Assembly (NCBI RefSeq): GCF_001927285.1
Contig: NZ_MSIG01000001.1
Span: 434,001-498,000, forward strand
Source of the DNA: Mongoliimonas terrestris
GTDB taxonomy: Bacteria > Pseudomonadota > Alphaproteobacteria > Rhizobiales > Pleomorphomonadaceae
DNA: 64,000 bases
Direction of reading: 5' to 3'
Below the pieces are notes generated by a model. That model was not told the DNA's origin, did no database searches, and worked only from the letters and a program-made list of their open reading frames with translations. Made by a program: the position numbers and the translations under genes. This document shows positions 1 to 9,019 of this stretch, in pieces. Every line of letters starts with the position of its first letter. The first letter of the stretch is position 1.

Positions 1-1763
1 CGGGTCGCGGCGAGTTTCTGCCGCACCTCGTTGGAAAGACCCGGCACGGCGCCGTAGTCGAAGTCCGCCGGGATGCGGAGGCTCTCGTCGCGCCGGAAGG
101 CCGCGATATCGGCCTCCTGGCGGCCGAGATAGACCGCGTAGAGCGCCTCGATCGACAGCGCCTCGCGTACCGGCGGCGGAATGCCGTCGAGCGCCGGCCA
201 GATCGCCGCCAACCGCTCCAGCGTCACGTCCGGATAGGCGAGGAGGTCGTAGGCGCTTCGCCGCTGGCCGTCCTGGTTGAGGGTCAGCCCGTGGTCGGCC
301 GCGCGGCTCGGCGTGATCGTCAGGCCGCGGGCAAGATCCCGCGCGGCATCGAGCGCCGCCATCTTCGCCCCGAAGGCGGCCGCGCGCGTCTCCCCCACGA
401 GCCCGAGGGCGATGCCCCGGCCGGTCAGCCGCTGGTCCGCGTTGTCGGCGCGGAGCGTCAGGCGATACTCCGCCCGCGAGGTGAACATGCGGTAGGGCTC
501 GGTGATGCCCTTGGTGACGAGGTCGTCGATCATCACGCCGAGATAGGCCTCCGACCGGTCGAACACCACGCCGTCCGCCCCGCCCGCCCGCCGGGCCGCG
601 TTCAGCCCCGCCACCAGCCCTTGCGCCGCCGCCTCCTCGTAGCCGGTCGTCCCGTTGATTTGGCCGGCGAGGAAGAGGCCCGGCAGCGCCTTCGCCTCCA
701 GGGTGGCGAAGAGGGCGCGCGGGTCCACGTGGTCGTACTCGATGGCATAGCCCGGCTGCAGGATCACCGCCCGCTCCAGCCCCGGAATGGTGCGCATGAA
801 GTCCGCCTGCACGCTCTCCGGCAAGGAGGTGGAGATGCCGTTCGGGTAGACCACCGGCGTATCGAGCCCCTCCGGCTCCAGGAAGATCTGGTGCCCGTCC
901 CGGTCGCCGAAGCGGACGATCTTGTCCTCGATGGACGGGCAGTAGCGCGGGCCGCGGCTCTCGATCCGGCCGGAATACATGGCCGAGCGGTGGATGTTGT
1001 CGCGGATCACCCGGTGGGTGGCGTCCGTGGTGCGCGTCACCCCGCAGGCGATCTGCGGCGTGGTGATCGCGGTCGTCAGCGTGGAGAAGGGCTCCGGCGT
1101 CTCGTCGCCCGGCTGCATCTCCAGCGACGCCCAGTCGATCGTCCGCCCGTCGAGCCGCGCCGGGGTTCCGGTCTTCAGCCGGCCGAGCGGCACCTTCAGC
1201 CGCGCCAGCGTCCGCGTCAGCCCGTAGGCCGGCGCCTCGCCCACCCGGCCGGCCGGAATGGTGCGGTCGCCCATGTGGATGAGCCCGCCGAGGAAGGTGC
1301 CGGTGGTCAGCACCACAGCCCCGGTCCGGATCCGGCACCCGTCCGCCATCGCCACCGCGGCGACCCGACCGTCCGCCACCACCAGATCGTCCGCCTCGCC
1401 CTCGATCACGTCGAGCCCGGCGCGGTCGCGGATCGCCGCCTGCATGGCCGCCCGGTAGAGCGACCGGTCGGCCTGGGCGCGCGGGCCGCGCACCGCCGGA
1501 CCCTTCCGCCGATTGAGCAGGCGAAACTGGATGCCGGCCGCGTCCGCCACCCGGCCCATCAGGCCGTCGAGCGCGTCCACCTCCCGCACCAGGTGACCCT
1601 TGCCGAGCCCGCCGATGGCCGGATTGCAGGACATGACGCCCACCGTGTCGAACCGGTGGGTGACGAGCGCCGTCCGGGCGCCGAGCCGGGCGGCGGCGTG
1701 CGCCGCCTCGACGCCCGCGTGGCCGCCGCCGATGACGACCACGTCATAGGAGGGAGAAGACAT
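1..1763 (-). CDS. mnmG: tRNA uridine-5-carboxymethylaminomethyl synthesis enzyme MnmG (GidA), 3' end cut by window
   Basis: FAD-dependent partner of MnmE in modification of the wobble uridine of tRNAs. I translated it from ATG at 1763; 587 codons are visible and the frame stays open to base 1, so about 35-45 C-terminal residues of a family of roughly 620 aa lie outside. The N-terminus carries the dinucleotide-binding motif [12 protein letters not shown] (residues about 9-20), and a little further on [12 protein letters not shown], both typical of MnmG. No strong ribosome-binding site is seen before the ATG. It lies downstream of mnmE in the same direction, separated by 212 bp that hold a parS-like site. 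In alphaproteobacteria mnmG is usually followed by rsmG, parA and parB, which would lie just off the left edge; this is inference. Confidence 0.95.
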   Translation of the reverse strand, partial: MSSPSYDVVVIGGGHAGVEAAHAAARLGARTALVTHRFDTVGVMSCNPAIGGLGKGHLVREVDALDGLMGRVADAAGIQFRLLNRRKGPAVRGPRAQADRSLYRAAMQAAIRDRAGLDVIEGEADDLVVADGRVAAVAMADGCRIRTGAVVLTTGTFLGGLIHMGDRTIPAGRVGEAPAYGLTRTLARLKVPLGRLKTGTPARLDGRTIDWASLEMQPGDETPEPFSTLTTAITTPQIACGVTRTTDATHRVIRDNIHRSAMYSGRIESRGPRYCPSIEDKIVRFGDRDGHQIFLEPEGLDTPVVYPNGISTSLPESVQADFMRTIPGLERAVILQPGYAIEYDHVDPRALFATLEAKALPGLFLAGQINGTTGYEEAAAQGLVAGLNAARRAGGADGVVFDRSEAYLGVMIDDLVTKGITEPYRMFTSRAEYRLTLRADNADQRLTGRGIALGLVGETRAAAFGAKMAALDAARDLARGLTITPSRAADHGLTLNQDGQRRSAYDLLAYPDVTLERLAAIWPALDGIPPPVREALSIEALYAVYLGRQEADIAAFRRDESLRIPADFDYGAVPGLSNEVRQKLAAT

Positions 1764-1925
1764 GGGTCCGATCCGGAAAAGGAGAGGGCGCGACCGGCGC
1801 GCCATTGCGGCATTTTCTACAGGCAAAGCGGCCGAAGGTCAAAGCGCTGAGGTCGGTATGGACGCGGCGGAGAGCGCGCCGGAACGCCATCGGATTGGAT
1901 CCGAATCGACCGATCGGAAACCTTG

Positions 1926-1940
1926 TCCACAGCCTGTGGA
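1926..1940. repeat. Palindrome TCCACAG-C-CTGTGGA between mnmE and mnmG
   Basis: A perfect inverted repeat with 7-bp arms and a 1-bp centre, directly next to the parS-like site at 1942. Its left arm is part of TTGTCCACA (1923-1931), an 8/9 match to the DnaA box TTATCCACA. A further TCCACA lies at 1958-1963. It could be a DnaA- or partition-related element; the function is not shown by sequence. Confidence 0.5.
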
Positions 1941-1941
1941 G

Positions 1942-1957
1942 TGTTTCACGTGAAACG
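1942..1957. other. parS-like centromere site 1
   Basis: TGTTTCACGTGAAACG matches 15 of 16 positions of the ParB-binding consensus TGTTTCACGTGAAACA. It is in the mnmE-mnmG intergenic gap, about 5 kb from the probable origin, where chromosomal parS sites are expected. Two further 14/16 sites lie at 3445 and 3544. Confidence 0.85.
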
Positions 1958-1975
1958 TCCACAGGCCTGCACCGG

Positions 1976-3331
1976 TTATTTACCGATGCAGAAATTGGCA
2001 AAGATCGCCCCCAGGACTTCCTCGACGTCCACCTGGCCCACCAACCGCCCCAAGGCCTGCGACGCCCGGCGGATCTCGTCCGCCCGCACCTCCAGCGGCG
2101 CGCAAGCGTCCTCCGCCCGCAGAAGCGCCTCGACCGCTTCGGCCACGCACACCCGCTGACGCTCCTGTGCGATCAGCGACGGCTCGGCCGACTTGGACTG
2201 GAGAACCCTTGCGATCGCGTCCAGCAGACCGTCGATGCCAAACCCTGTTCGACTGCTCACCGCCAACCGGTTCGGATCCGACTCGATCGCGCCTAATTGA
2301 TCCGCCTGCGAGCGCACCGCAATCACCGGCACCCCGCCATTACCCGGGTCGCCTCCTTCCGGCCGCACACCCACTCCCGCCAAAAGGTCTGACGGCGGCG
2401 CCCCCCCGTCGGGATCCAGCCACAGAATCACGTCCGCGACACCCGCCCGCGACCGCGCCCGCCGCACGCCTTCCTGCTCCACCCGGTCGTCGCTGTCCCG
2501 CAGCCCCGCCGTATCCACCAGCACCACCGGCAGGCCTTCAAGGTCCAGGTGCACCTCCAGCACGTCCCGCGTCGTTCCCGGCACTTCCGTGACGATTGCC
2601 ACCTCTCGCCCCGCCAGATGGTTCACGAGGCTGGACTTGCCGGCGTTCGGCGGCCCCATGACCACCACCTGGAACCCGTCGCGGATCCGCTCGCCCCGTC
2701 CGCCGTCCGCCAACACCCGCTCCATCTCGGCCCGCACCGCGGTGACCCGCGCGAGCCCGTCGTCGGCAACGGACCCCGGCACATCCTCCTCCTCGGCGAA
2801 GTCGAGATCGGCCTCCACAGCCGCCCGCGCCGCCAGCAGGTCGGCCCGCCAGCGCATCGCCCCCTGGCCGAACGCGCCTTCGGCAAGCCGAAGCGCCTGC
2901 CGGCGCTGCGCCTCCGTTTCCGCCTGCACCAGATCGGCGAGGCCCTCCACGGCTGTCAGGTCCATCCGGCCATTCTCGAAGGCCCGCCGGGTGAAGGCGC
3001 CGGCCGGCGCGGCCACCAGACCGGGCAGGCCACCCAGCCGTCGCAGCAGGGCCGCCACCACGGCGCGCCCGCCATGCACCTGAAACTCCGCCACGTCGTC
3101 GCCCGTGAAGCTCCGCGGGGCGGGGAAGAAGAGCACCAGCCCCCGATCGAGGATCGACCCGTCCGCGTCGCGCAGGGCCCCATAGGCCGCCGCGCGGGGC
3201 GCCGGCACGCGCCCGAACACGGCCTGAAGCGCCGACCGGACCGCCGGACCGGACATACGGATCACCGCCACCCCCGCCGGACCCCGTCCGGAGGAGAGCG
3301 CGTAGAGCGTCGGCGCTTGGCTGTCGGTCAC
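1976..3331 (-). CDS. mnmE: tRNA modification GTPase MnmE (TrmE)
   Basis: GTPase that works with MnmG to install the cmnm5 group at U34 of tRNAs. The 451-aa protein has the N-terminal formyl-THF-binding domain, a helical middle and an inserted G domain with GPPNAGKSS (P-loop) and DTAGLRD (G3), and ends in the catalytic CIGK motif that defines the family. I chose a GTG start at 3331 because AAGGGAGA sits 8 nt upstream and the protein then begins VTDSQAPTLYALSSG, as homologues do; an in-frame ATG at 3364 would add 11 residues without a good ribosome-binding site. It is downstream of rho and upstream of mnmG, all leftward. Confidence 0.96.
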   Translation of the reverse strand: MTDSQAPTLYALSSGRGPAGVAVIRMSGPAVRSALQAVFGRVPAPRAAAYGALRDADGSILDRGLVLFFPAPRSFTGDDVAEFQVHGGRAVVAALLRRLGGLPGLVAAPAGAFTRRAFENGRMDLTAVEGLADLVQAETEAQRRQALRLAEGAFGQGAMRWRADLLAARAAVEADLDFAEEEDVPGSVADDGLARVTAVRAEMERVLADGGRGERIRDGFQVVVMGPPNAGKSSLVNHLAGREVAIVTEVPGTTRDVLEVHLDLEGLPVVLVDTAGLRDSDDRVEQEGVRRARSRAGVADVILWLDPDGGAPPSDLLAGVGVRPEGGDPGNGGVPVIAVRSQADQLGAIESDPNRLAVSSRTGFGIDGLLDAIARVLQSKSAEPSLIAQERQRVCVAEAVEALLRAEDACAPLEVRADEIRRASQALGRLVGQVDVEEVLGAIFANFCIGK

Positions 3332-3444
3332 CGTCTGGTCTCCCTTGTGCGCGACGCGCGCCACGGTCGGTCATTCCGATCATCGACCCGGACGCGCCGG
3401 GACCGCGCCCAAGTCGCCGCCGCCATCCAACTGGCCCTCGACGC

Positions 3445-3460
3445 GATTCACGTGAAACAC
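3445..3460. other. parS-like centromere site 2
   Basis: CGATTCACGTGAAACA matches 14 of 16 positions of the parS consensus. It lies in the mnmE-rho gap, 99 bp from site 3. Confidence 0.7.
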
Positions 3461-3502
3461 AGGAAGCGCGGACCCGTCCAGATCCATCACCGCCTGTCCC
3501 TC

Positions 3503-3548
3503 AAACAGCAAGAGGCCGCCCGGTCGCCCGGACGGCCTCTTGCTGTTT
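3503..3548 (-). terminator. Long hairpin downstream of rho
   Basis: Arms 3503-3518 (AAACAGCAAGAGGCCG) and 3533-3548 are perfectly complementary over 16 bp with a 14-nt loop, 21 bp past the rho stop codon. On the rho-sense strand the stem ends in TTT, as in a short-tract intrinsic terminator. The right arm shares five bases with the parS-like site at 3544-3559, so transcription end and partition site are fused. Confidence 0.75.
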
Positions 3549-3559
3549 CACGTGAATCC
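3544..3559. other. parS-like centromere site 3
   Basis: TGTTTCACGTGAATCC matches 14 of 16 parS positions. It partly overlaps the right arm of the rho terminator hairpin and lies 10 bp from the end of rho. Confidence 0.7.
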
Positions 3560-3569
3560 GAGGCGTGCC

Positions 3570-4835
3570 TCAGGTGTTCATGCTGTCGAAGAAGTCGCCG
3601 TTGGTACGGGTCTGGCGCAGCTTGTCGATCAGGAACTCGGTCGCGTCCGTGGTGCCCATGGGGTTCAGGATGCGGCGGAGCACGAAGGTCTTCTTCAGCT
3701 TGTCCGGCGGCACCAACAGGTCCTCCTTGCGGGTGCCGGAGCGCTGGATGTCGATGGCCGGGAACACGCGCTTGTCCGAGATCTTCCGGTCCAGGATGAT
3801 CTCCGAATTGCCGGTGCCCTTGAACTCCTCGAAGATCACCTCGTCCATGCGGCTGCCGGTGTCGATCAGCGCCGTGGCGATGATGGTCAGCGAGCCGCCC
3901 TGCTCGATGTTGCGGGCCGCGCCGAAGAAGCGCTTCGGCCGCTGCAGAGCGTTGGCGTCCACGCCGCCGGTCAGCACCTTGCCGGAGGACGGCACCACGG
4001 TGTTGTAGGCGCGCCCCAGGCGGGTGATGCTGTCGAGGAGGATCACCACGTCGCGGCCGTGCTCGACGAGGCGCTTGGCCTTCTCGATCACCATCTCGGC
4101 CACCTGCACGTGGCGCACCGCCGGCTCGTCGAAGGTGGACGACACCACCTCGCCGCGCACCGACCGCTGCATGTCGGTCACTTCCTCCGGCCGCTCGTCG
4201 ATCAAGAGCACGATGAGATAGCATTCCGGATGGTTGGCCGTGATGGAGTGGGCGATGTTCTGCAACAGCACCGTCTTGCCGGTGCGCGGCGGCGCCACGA
4301 TCAGGGCGCGCTGGCCTTTGCCGAGCGGCGCCACAATGTCGATGATGCGGGCGGAGAAGTCCTTGCCCACATGGCCCTCCACCTCCATGCGGAAGCGATC
4401 GTCCGGATAGAGGGGGGTCAGGTTGTCGAAGTGGACCTTGTGGCGAGCCTTGTCCGGGTCCTCGAAGTTGACCGTGTTGACCTTCAGGAGCGCGAAATAG
4501 CGTTCGCCGTCCTTCGGGCTGCGGATCTGGCCTTCCACCGTGTCGCCGGTGCGCAGCGAGAAGCGGCGGATCTGCGACGGCGAGATGTAGATGTCGTCCG
4601 GACCCGGCAGATAGTTGGCGTCCGGCGAGCGCAGGAAGCCGAAGCCGTCCTGCAGCACTTCCACCACGCCCTCGCCGATGATGTCCGTGTCCTGCGCCGC
4701 CAACTGCTTCAGGATTGCGAACAGCAGTTCCTGCTTGCGCATGGTGGAGGCATTTTCCACCTCGAGTTCTTCCGCGACCGCCAGGAGCTCGGTCGGGGTC
4801 TTCTTCTTCAGATCCTGGAGTTTCATCTCCGCCAT
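3570..4835 (-). CDS. rho: Transcription termination factor Rho
   Basis: Hexameric RNA-dependent ATPase that terminates transcription. At 421 aa it has the usual length. The N-terminal helical region is [20 protein letters not shown], followed by the cold-shock-like RNA-binding fold with [18 protein letters not shown], and the ATPase core with Walker [13 protein letters not shown] and the Walker B region [16 protein letters not shown]. The frame extends 59 codons further upstream, but the MAEMKLQDL start at 4835 matches the family; the ribosome-binding site is weak. It is preceded by a 389-bp gap with a good promoter and followed by a strong hairpin. Confidence 0.96.
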   Translation of the reverse strand: MAEMKLQDLKKKTPTELLAVAEELEVENASTMRKQELLFAILKQLAAQDTDIIGEGVVEVLQDGFGFLRSPDANYLPGPDDIYISPSQIRRFSLRTGDTVEGQIRSPKDGERYFALLKVNTVNFEDPDKARHKVHFDNLTPLYPDDRFRMEVEGHVGKDFSARIIDIVAPLGKGQRALIVAPPRTGKTVLLQNIAHSITANHPECYLIVLLIDERPEEVTDMQRSVRGEVVSSTFDEPAVRHVQVAEMVIEKAKRLVEHGRDVVILLDSITRLGRAYNTVVPSSGKVLTGGVDANALQRPKRFFGAARNIEQGGSLTIIATALIDTGSRMDEVIFEEFKGTGNSEIILDRKISDKRVFPAIDIQRSGTRKEDLLVPPDKLKKTFVLRRILNPMGTTDATEFLIDKLRQTRTNGDFFDSMNT

Positions 4836-5102
4836 GAAGGCTCGTCTCGTGTCTGGTGTGAGGGTGCGACGGCGGGCTTTGAGAACAATCCCGGTCGGGT
4901 CGGCAAGGAAAGGGGAAGGGGTGTCGGCGGGGCTGCTCGGCAGGCTCGAACGGCGGGGAGGAAGGGCCGTGGGTCCGGGGGACAGGTCTTCGGCGATCCG
5001 ACGACCGGCCACGTCCGGATCGTGGCGTCAGGGGCCTCGGCGTGGGCGTGCACCCGGGGAGAGTGCGTCAATGCCGCGTCGACATCGGATGAGGTCCAGC
5101 CG

Positions 5103-5131
5103 GATATAGCTGCTTCGAACGGCCGCCACAA
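5103..5131 (-). promoter_or_regulatory. Candidate sigma70-type promoter of rho
   Basis: On the minus strand, TTGTGG (5131-5126) is followed after exactly 17 nt by TATATC (5108-5103). Transcription from here would give a leader of about 260 nt before the rho start at 4835, which would suit the known autoregulation of Rho. The remaining part of the 4836-5224 gap shows no convincing gene. Confidence 0.45.
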
Positions 5132-5224
5132 GGGGAGGCGCGCCGGGAAATCGTCAGGATCGACGCCGATCTCCCAGGGGCAAAGCGGCCGCCGGCGCCA
5201 TCGGCGTCCGACGGCCGGCCGGCG

Positions 5225-5656
5225 TCAGAAGGGCTTCAGGACGACCAGAACCAGGATGACGAGGAGAAGGAGCGTCGGCACCTCGTTGGCGATCCGATAG
5301 AAGCGCCCCGGTTTCACGTTGCGGTCCTCGGCAAAGGCCCGGGTCCAGGCCGCGCAGGCGCCGTGGAAGCCAGAGAGGAGCAGCACGAACAGGATCTTGG
5401 CGTGCAGCCAGCCGTCGGTGAACCAGCCGCCCTGCCAGGCGAGCACCAGGCCGAACACCCAGGTGGCGATCATGGCCGGCGTCATGATGGCCTTGAGGAG
5501 CCGCCGCTCCATCACCTTGAAGGTCTCCGAGGCGGGCGACCCGGCCGGCGCGTCGGCGTGGTAGACGAAGAGGCGCGGCAGGTAGAAGAGCGCCGCCATC
5601 CAGGCGATCAGCGCGAACAGGTGGCCGACCTTCAGCCAGCCGTAGAGATCCGTCAC
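5225..5656 (-). CDS. hemJ: Protoporphyrinogen IX oxidase HemJ, membrane form
   Basis: Oxidises protoporphyrinogen IX to protoporphyrin IX in bacteria without HemG/HemY. The 143-aa protein is almost wholly membrane-embedded, with four predicted segments: GHLFALIAWMAALFYLPRLF near the N-terminus, a second around AIMTPAMIATWVFGLVLAW, a third around AKILFVLLLSGFHGACAAW and a fourth at VPTLLLLVILVLVVLKPF. The conserved GH in the first helix and the basic LLKAIMTPA stretch fit the UPF0093/HemJ family. It lies 62 bp downstream of hemE, also a haem enzyme, in the same direction. Confidence 0.92.
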   Translation of the reverse strand: MTDLYGWLKVGHLFALIAWMAALFYLPRLFVYHADAPAGSPASETFKVMERRLLKAIMTPAMIATWVFGLVLAWQGGWFTDGWLHAKILFVLLLSGFHGACAAWTRAFAEDRNVKPGRFYRIANEVPTLLLLVILVLVVLKPF

Positions 5657-5718
5657 GAAATCCTCCTTGCCGCCGCCATCGGCGGGCTTTGGGTGAAAAA
5701 AGCGGAAGGATGGGCGCC

Positions 5719-6855
5719 TCAGCCGGCGCCGCCCGCCCGCACCCGCGCCACCATGCGGGCGACCGCCTCCGGCGTGGCATCGGGCGTGATGCCGTGGCCG
5801 AGGTTGAAGATCAGCGGTCCGCCGCCGAGCGCCGCCAGCACCTGGTCGACGCCCCGGTCCACCGCCTCCCCGCCGACCACCAGGCGAAGCGGGTCCATGT
5901 TGCCCTGCACCGGCACCAGCGGCTGCACGTGGTCGCGGGCGAAGGCGGCCGGCGTCTGCCAGTCGAGCCCGACCGCCGTCACCTTCGTGCGCCGCACATA
6001 GTCCGGCAGGCGGGCCGAGGCGCCCTTCGGGAAGCCGATGATGCGCGCGCCCGGCACCAGAGCCCGAACGCCCGCCACGATGCGCGCCACCGGTTCCACC
6101 GCGTAGCGTTCGAAGCCCGCGTCGTCGAGGGCGCCCGCCCAGGTGTCGAAGATCTGCACCGCGTCGGCGCCGGCCTGGAGCTGCGCCACCAGATAGCGCA
6201 CCGAGGCCTCCACCAGCACGTCCATCAGCCGGTCCATGGCAGCCGGATGGGTGAGGGCGGCCTTGCGGGCCGGCCCCTGGTCCGGCGTGCCCCGGCCGGC
6301 GATAATGTAGGTCGCCAGCGTCCAGGGCGCCCCGCAGAAGCCGAGGAGCGTGGTCTCGGCCGGGAGGGCCGCCCGGATCGACGCGACGGCGTCCAGCACC
6401 GGCGCCAGCCGCTCCAGGAGGCGCGTGGGGTCGAGGGCGTCGAGCCGATCGAGGTCGATCGGGTCGAGCCGCGGACCCTCCCCTTCGGCAAACCAGACGT
6501 GCTGGCCGAGGGCGTGCGGCACCACCAGGATGTCGGAGAACAGAATGGCGGCGTCGAAGCCGAAGCGGCGGATCGGCTGCAGCGTGACTTCCGTCGCGAA
6601 CGCCGGGCTGTAGCAGAGGTCGAGGAAGCCGCCGGCCTCCGCCCGGGTGGCCCGGTACTCCGGCAGGTAGCGGCCGGCCTGACGCATCATCCAGATCGGC
6701 GGCGGGAAGATCCGCTCGCCGTCGAGCACCCGGAGCACGGTGCGGGCGCTGGACGCCCCACCCGTGTCTTCAAAGCCCGTCCCCTCGAAGCCCTTGCCTG
6801 CGGGGGCGGGGGCGGCGGGCGCGCCGGCCTCCGGTCGATCGCGATCCTGGTCCAC
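5719..6855 (-). CDS. hemE: Uroporphyrinogen decarboxylase HemE
   Basis: Decarboxylates uroporphyrinogen III to coproporphyrinogen III in haem synthesis. The signature [17 protein letters not shown] lies at residues about 51-67, and the later [13 protein letters not shown] and [14 protein letters not shown] blocks are also family hallmarks. The annotated start is GTG at 6855, preceded by GAGGACGG; it gives 378 aa with a Pro/Ala/Gly-rich extension of about 35 residues before the conserved core, so a later start cannot be excluded. It borders the probable replication origin, which is the classical position of hemE in alphaproteobacteria. Confidence 0.95.
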   Translation of the reverse strand: MDQDRDRPEAGAPAAPAPAGKGFEGTGFEDTGGASSARTVLRVLDGERIFPPPIWMMRQAGRYLPEYRATRAEAGGFLDLCYSPAFATEVTLQPIRRFGFDAAILFSDILVVPHALGQHVWFAEGEGPRLDPIDLDRLDALDPTRLLERLAPVLDAVASIRAALPAETTLLGFCGAPWTLATYIIAGRGTPDQGPARKAALTHPAAMDRLMDVLVEASVRYLVAQLQAGADAVQIFDTWAGALDDAGFERYAVEPVARIVAGVRALVPGARIIGFPKGASARLPDYVRRTKVTAVGLDWQTPAAFARDHVQPLVPVQGNMDPLRLVVGGEAVDRGVDQVLAALGGGPLIFNLGHGITPDATPEAVARMVARVRAGGAG

Positions 6856-7452
6856 GGGCGCCGTCCTCTTCTATCGATAAAGAGAGTCTGAAGTTTTCTT
6901 TTCTCTTTCTATTAGGTCGGTGGATACCAGTGATGCCGGGTCGTCCACAATCCGTCCCGCCGGCCGACACGCGGTGTTGACCATCGGAGCCGAATCGATC
7001 GCGTCCCGCCGGGCTGTGGACGGTCCGGTCCCCGGGCCGCTGTTTCGCGCCCGAATCGAGCGTTCCGCCGCCGGCCCGGCCCTGTGGACCGGGAGTCGAC
7101 CGGCAAAGGCCGCCTCCGCGGATCCGGACCCGGTCCCCGTCGCCCACAGCCGCCACGGGGATTGCCGCGATCGTTAACGCTCTGTTGACGGTTCGGCCCT
7201 CGCCGGGAGAGGCCCGGCCCGCCCGGCCCGGACGGCCGGTCTTCTCCCCACCCGTCGACAGGCGGGCGCGGGGGCCGGTGGACAAGATCGGCCCGGCGAA
7301 GGCGAGAGCGTTGGAATCCATCCCTGAATCCAGCCCTCCCGGCGTCCGGCGAACCGTCGGACGCGCCCCTCCGTCCCTATCCCTTCGGGACCGATCCCGG
7401 GCTCGCGCCGTCCGGCGGGCCGTGGCAGAGTGAGGCCGTCCGAGGAGACCCC
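6856..7452. other. Probable chromosomal replication origin (oriC) between hemE and ppsR
   Basis: A 597-bp stretch without a gene, flanked by hemE (leftward) and ppsR/RP001 then maf-aroE-coaE-dnaQ (rightward), which is the published origin synteny of Caulobacter and Rickettsia. The hemE side has an AT- and pyrimidine-rich tract (about 6870-6915) inside a region of about 70% GC. TCCAC-core DnaA-box-like nonamers on either strand lie at 6919-6927, 6941-6949 and 7277-7285 (each 7/9 to TTATCCACA) and at 7015-7023 and 7083-7091 (6/9). A CtrA-like site is at 7174-7188. No perfect DnaA box is seen, so the call rests on synteny, strand switch and site clustering together. Confidence 0.75.
7174..7188. 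promoter_or_regulatory. CtrA-like binding site in oriC
   Basis: TTAA-CGCTCTG-TTGA matches the CtrA full-site consensus TTAA-N7-TTAA at 7 of 8 positions. TTAA is rare in DNA of this GC content. In Caulobacter, CtrA binds such sites in the origin and blocks initiation. Confidence 0.5.
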
Positions 7453-8301
7453 ATGAAGCGCGGCCACATCTACTTCCACCTCCATCTCGTCTCCGACAGC
7501 ACCGGCGAGACCCTCCTCACCGTCGGCCGGGCGGCGGCGGCCCGCTACGAGAGCATCGCGCCGATCGAGCACGTCTACCCCCTCGTCCGCTCCGCCCGCC
7601 ATCTGGAGCGGGTGATCGCCGACATCGAGGCCTCGCCCGGCATCGTCCTCTACACGCTGGTGGAGCGCGACATCGCCGACCGGCTGGAGGCCGCCTGCCG
7701 CGACGCCACCCTCCCCTGCCTCAACGTGCTCGACCCGATCGTGGACGTCTTCCGCAGCTACCTGAACCTGCCGGCGACCGGCAAGGCCGGCGCCCAGCAC
7801 GCCCTCGACGCGGACTATTTCCGCCGCATCGACGCGCTCAACTTCACCATGATGCACGATGACGGCGTGCTGCCGGACGACATCGAGGAGGCCGACATCG
7901 TGCTCGTCGGCATCAGCCGCACGTCGAAGACGCCGACCAGCATCTATCTGGCCAACCGCGGCATCCGCGCCACCAACATGCCGCTGGTGCCCGGCGTGCC
8001 GGTGCCGGAGAAGATCATCGCGGCGCGCCGGCCGCTGGTGGTCGGCCTCATCGCCAGCCCCGAGCGCATCATGCACATCCGCCAGAACCGGCTGCTGTCG
8101 CTCAATGCCGGCGACCGGGACACGCCCTACGTGGACAAGCAGGCGATCGCCCGCGAGATCGCCTACTCGCGCCGGCTCTGCAGCGAGAACGACTGGCCGA
8201 TGATCGACGTCACCCGCCGGTCCATCGAGGAGACCGCCGCGGCCATCCTTGCGCTCTACGATCAACACCGCTACGGCAGGCTGAAGGAACCCTTCGTCTG
8301 A
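7453..8301 (+). CDS. ppsR: Pyruvate, water dikinase / PPDK regulatory protein (DUF299 family kinase-pyrophosphorylase)
   Basis: Bifunctional ADP-dependent Ser/Thr kinase and Pi-dependent pyrophosphorylase that switches PEP synthase or pyruvate-phosphate dikinase off and on. The 282-aa protein has family-typical [18 protein letters not shown] at the N-terminus and the P-loop-like [19 protein letters not shown] near residue 155, then MPLVPG and INRTSIEETAA-like blocks (here [13 protein letters not shown]). GAGGAG lies 5 nt before the ATG. In the Caulobacter/Rickettsia origin literature this is RP001, the gene next to the origin. Confidence 0.93.
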   Translation: MKRGHIYFHLHLVSDSTGETLLTVGRAAAARYESIAPIEHVYPLVRSARHLERVIADIEASPGIVLYTLVERDIADRLEAACRDATLPCLNVLDPIVDVFRSYLNLPATGKAGAQHALDADYFRRIDALNFTMMHDDGVLPDDIEEADIVLVGISRTSKTPTSIYLANRGIRATNMPLVPGVPVPEKIIAARRPLVVGLIASPERIMHIRQNRLLSLNAGDRDTPYVDKQAIAREIAYSRRLCSENDWPMIDVTRRSIEETAAAILALYDQHRYGRLKEPFV

Positions 8302-8425
8302 CGGCGCCGTTTCCGGCGGCGCGCCCGGTTCGTTCCGGGCCCGCCGGTCGCCGCCGTCCCGAAGGCGTCCCCAGCCTGTCCACAAGGCGCGGACGCGTCC
8401 GTCCCTCCCTTCAGAGTGCGCTCCC

Positions 8426-9019
8426 ATGTCCCTCATCCTCGCCTCCGGCAGCGCCACCCGGGCCGCCCTCCTCACCCAGGCCGGGCTCATCTTCGAGCGC
8501 CGGGCGCCGGAGGTGGACGAGCGGGCCGTGGAGGCGACGCTCACCGACAGCGGCGTCGGCGCCGACGACATCGCCCTGGTGCTGGCCGAGGTGAAGGCCA
8601 CCGAGGTCTCCGCCCGCCATCCGGGCGCCCTCGTCATCGGCGCCGACCAGACGCTGGCCCTCGGCGAGGAGCGCTTCCACAAGCCCGCCGACATGGAGGC
8701 GGCCCGCCGCCAGCTCTTGTCGCTCGCCGGGCGCACCCACCAGCTCCATTCGGCCGTGGTGGTGGCGCGCGACGGCGAGGTGCTGTTCCGCGCCGTCGAC
8801 ACCGCCGACCTCACCATGCGGGCCTACACGCCCGCCTTCGTCGGCCACTATCTGGCGGTCGTCGGCGACCGGGCCCTCACCAGCGTCGGCGCCTATCAGG
8901 TGGAGGGTTACGGCATCCAGCTGTTCGAGGCGATCGACGGCGACCATTTCACCATCCTCGGCCTGCCGCTGCTGCCGCTCCTGGAATTCCTCCGCGACCG
9001 TGGCATCATCGAGACATGA
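8426..9019 (+). CDS. maf: Maf-family nucleotide pyrophosphatase
   Basis: Maf/HAM1-fold house-cleaning pyrophosphatase that hydrolyses non-canonical nucleoside triphosphates. The N-terminal [14 protein letters not shown], the [16 protein letters not shown] segment and [18 protein letters not shown] are the three usual conserved blocks, and 197 aa is the normal length. Its stop overlaps the aroE start as ATGA, which points to translational coupling. It lies 124 bp after ppsR. Confidence 0.93.
   Translation: MSLILASGSATRAALLTQAGLIFERRAPEVDERAVEATLTDSGVGADDIALVLAEVKATEVSARHPGALVIGADQTLALGEERFHKPADMEAARRQLLSLAGRTHQLHSAVVVARDGEVLFRAVDTADLTMRAYTPAFVGHYLAVVGDRALTSVGAYQVEGYGIQLFEAIDGDHFTILGLPLLPLLEFLRDRGIIET

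Noticed and set aside
291..1850. Long rightward open frame opposite mnmG
   Set aside because: Antisense shadow in GC-rich DNA; the minus frame gives a clear MnmG protein, this one is Arg/Pro/His-rich without any family motif.
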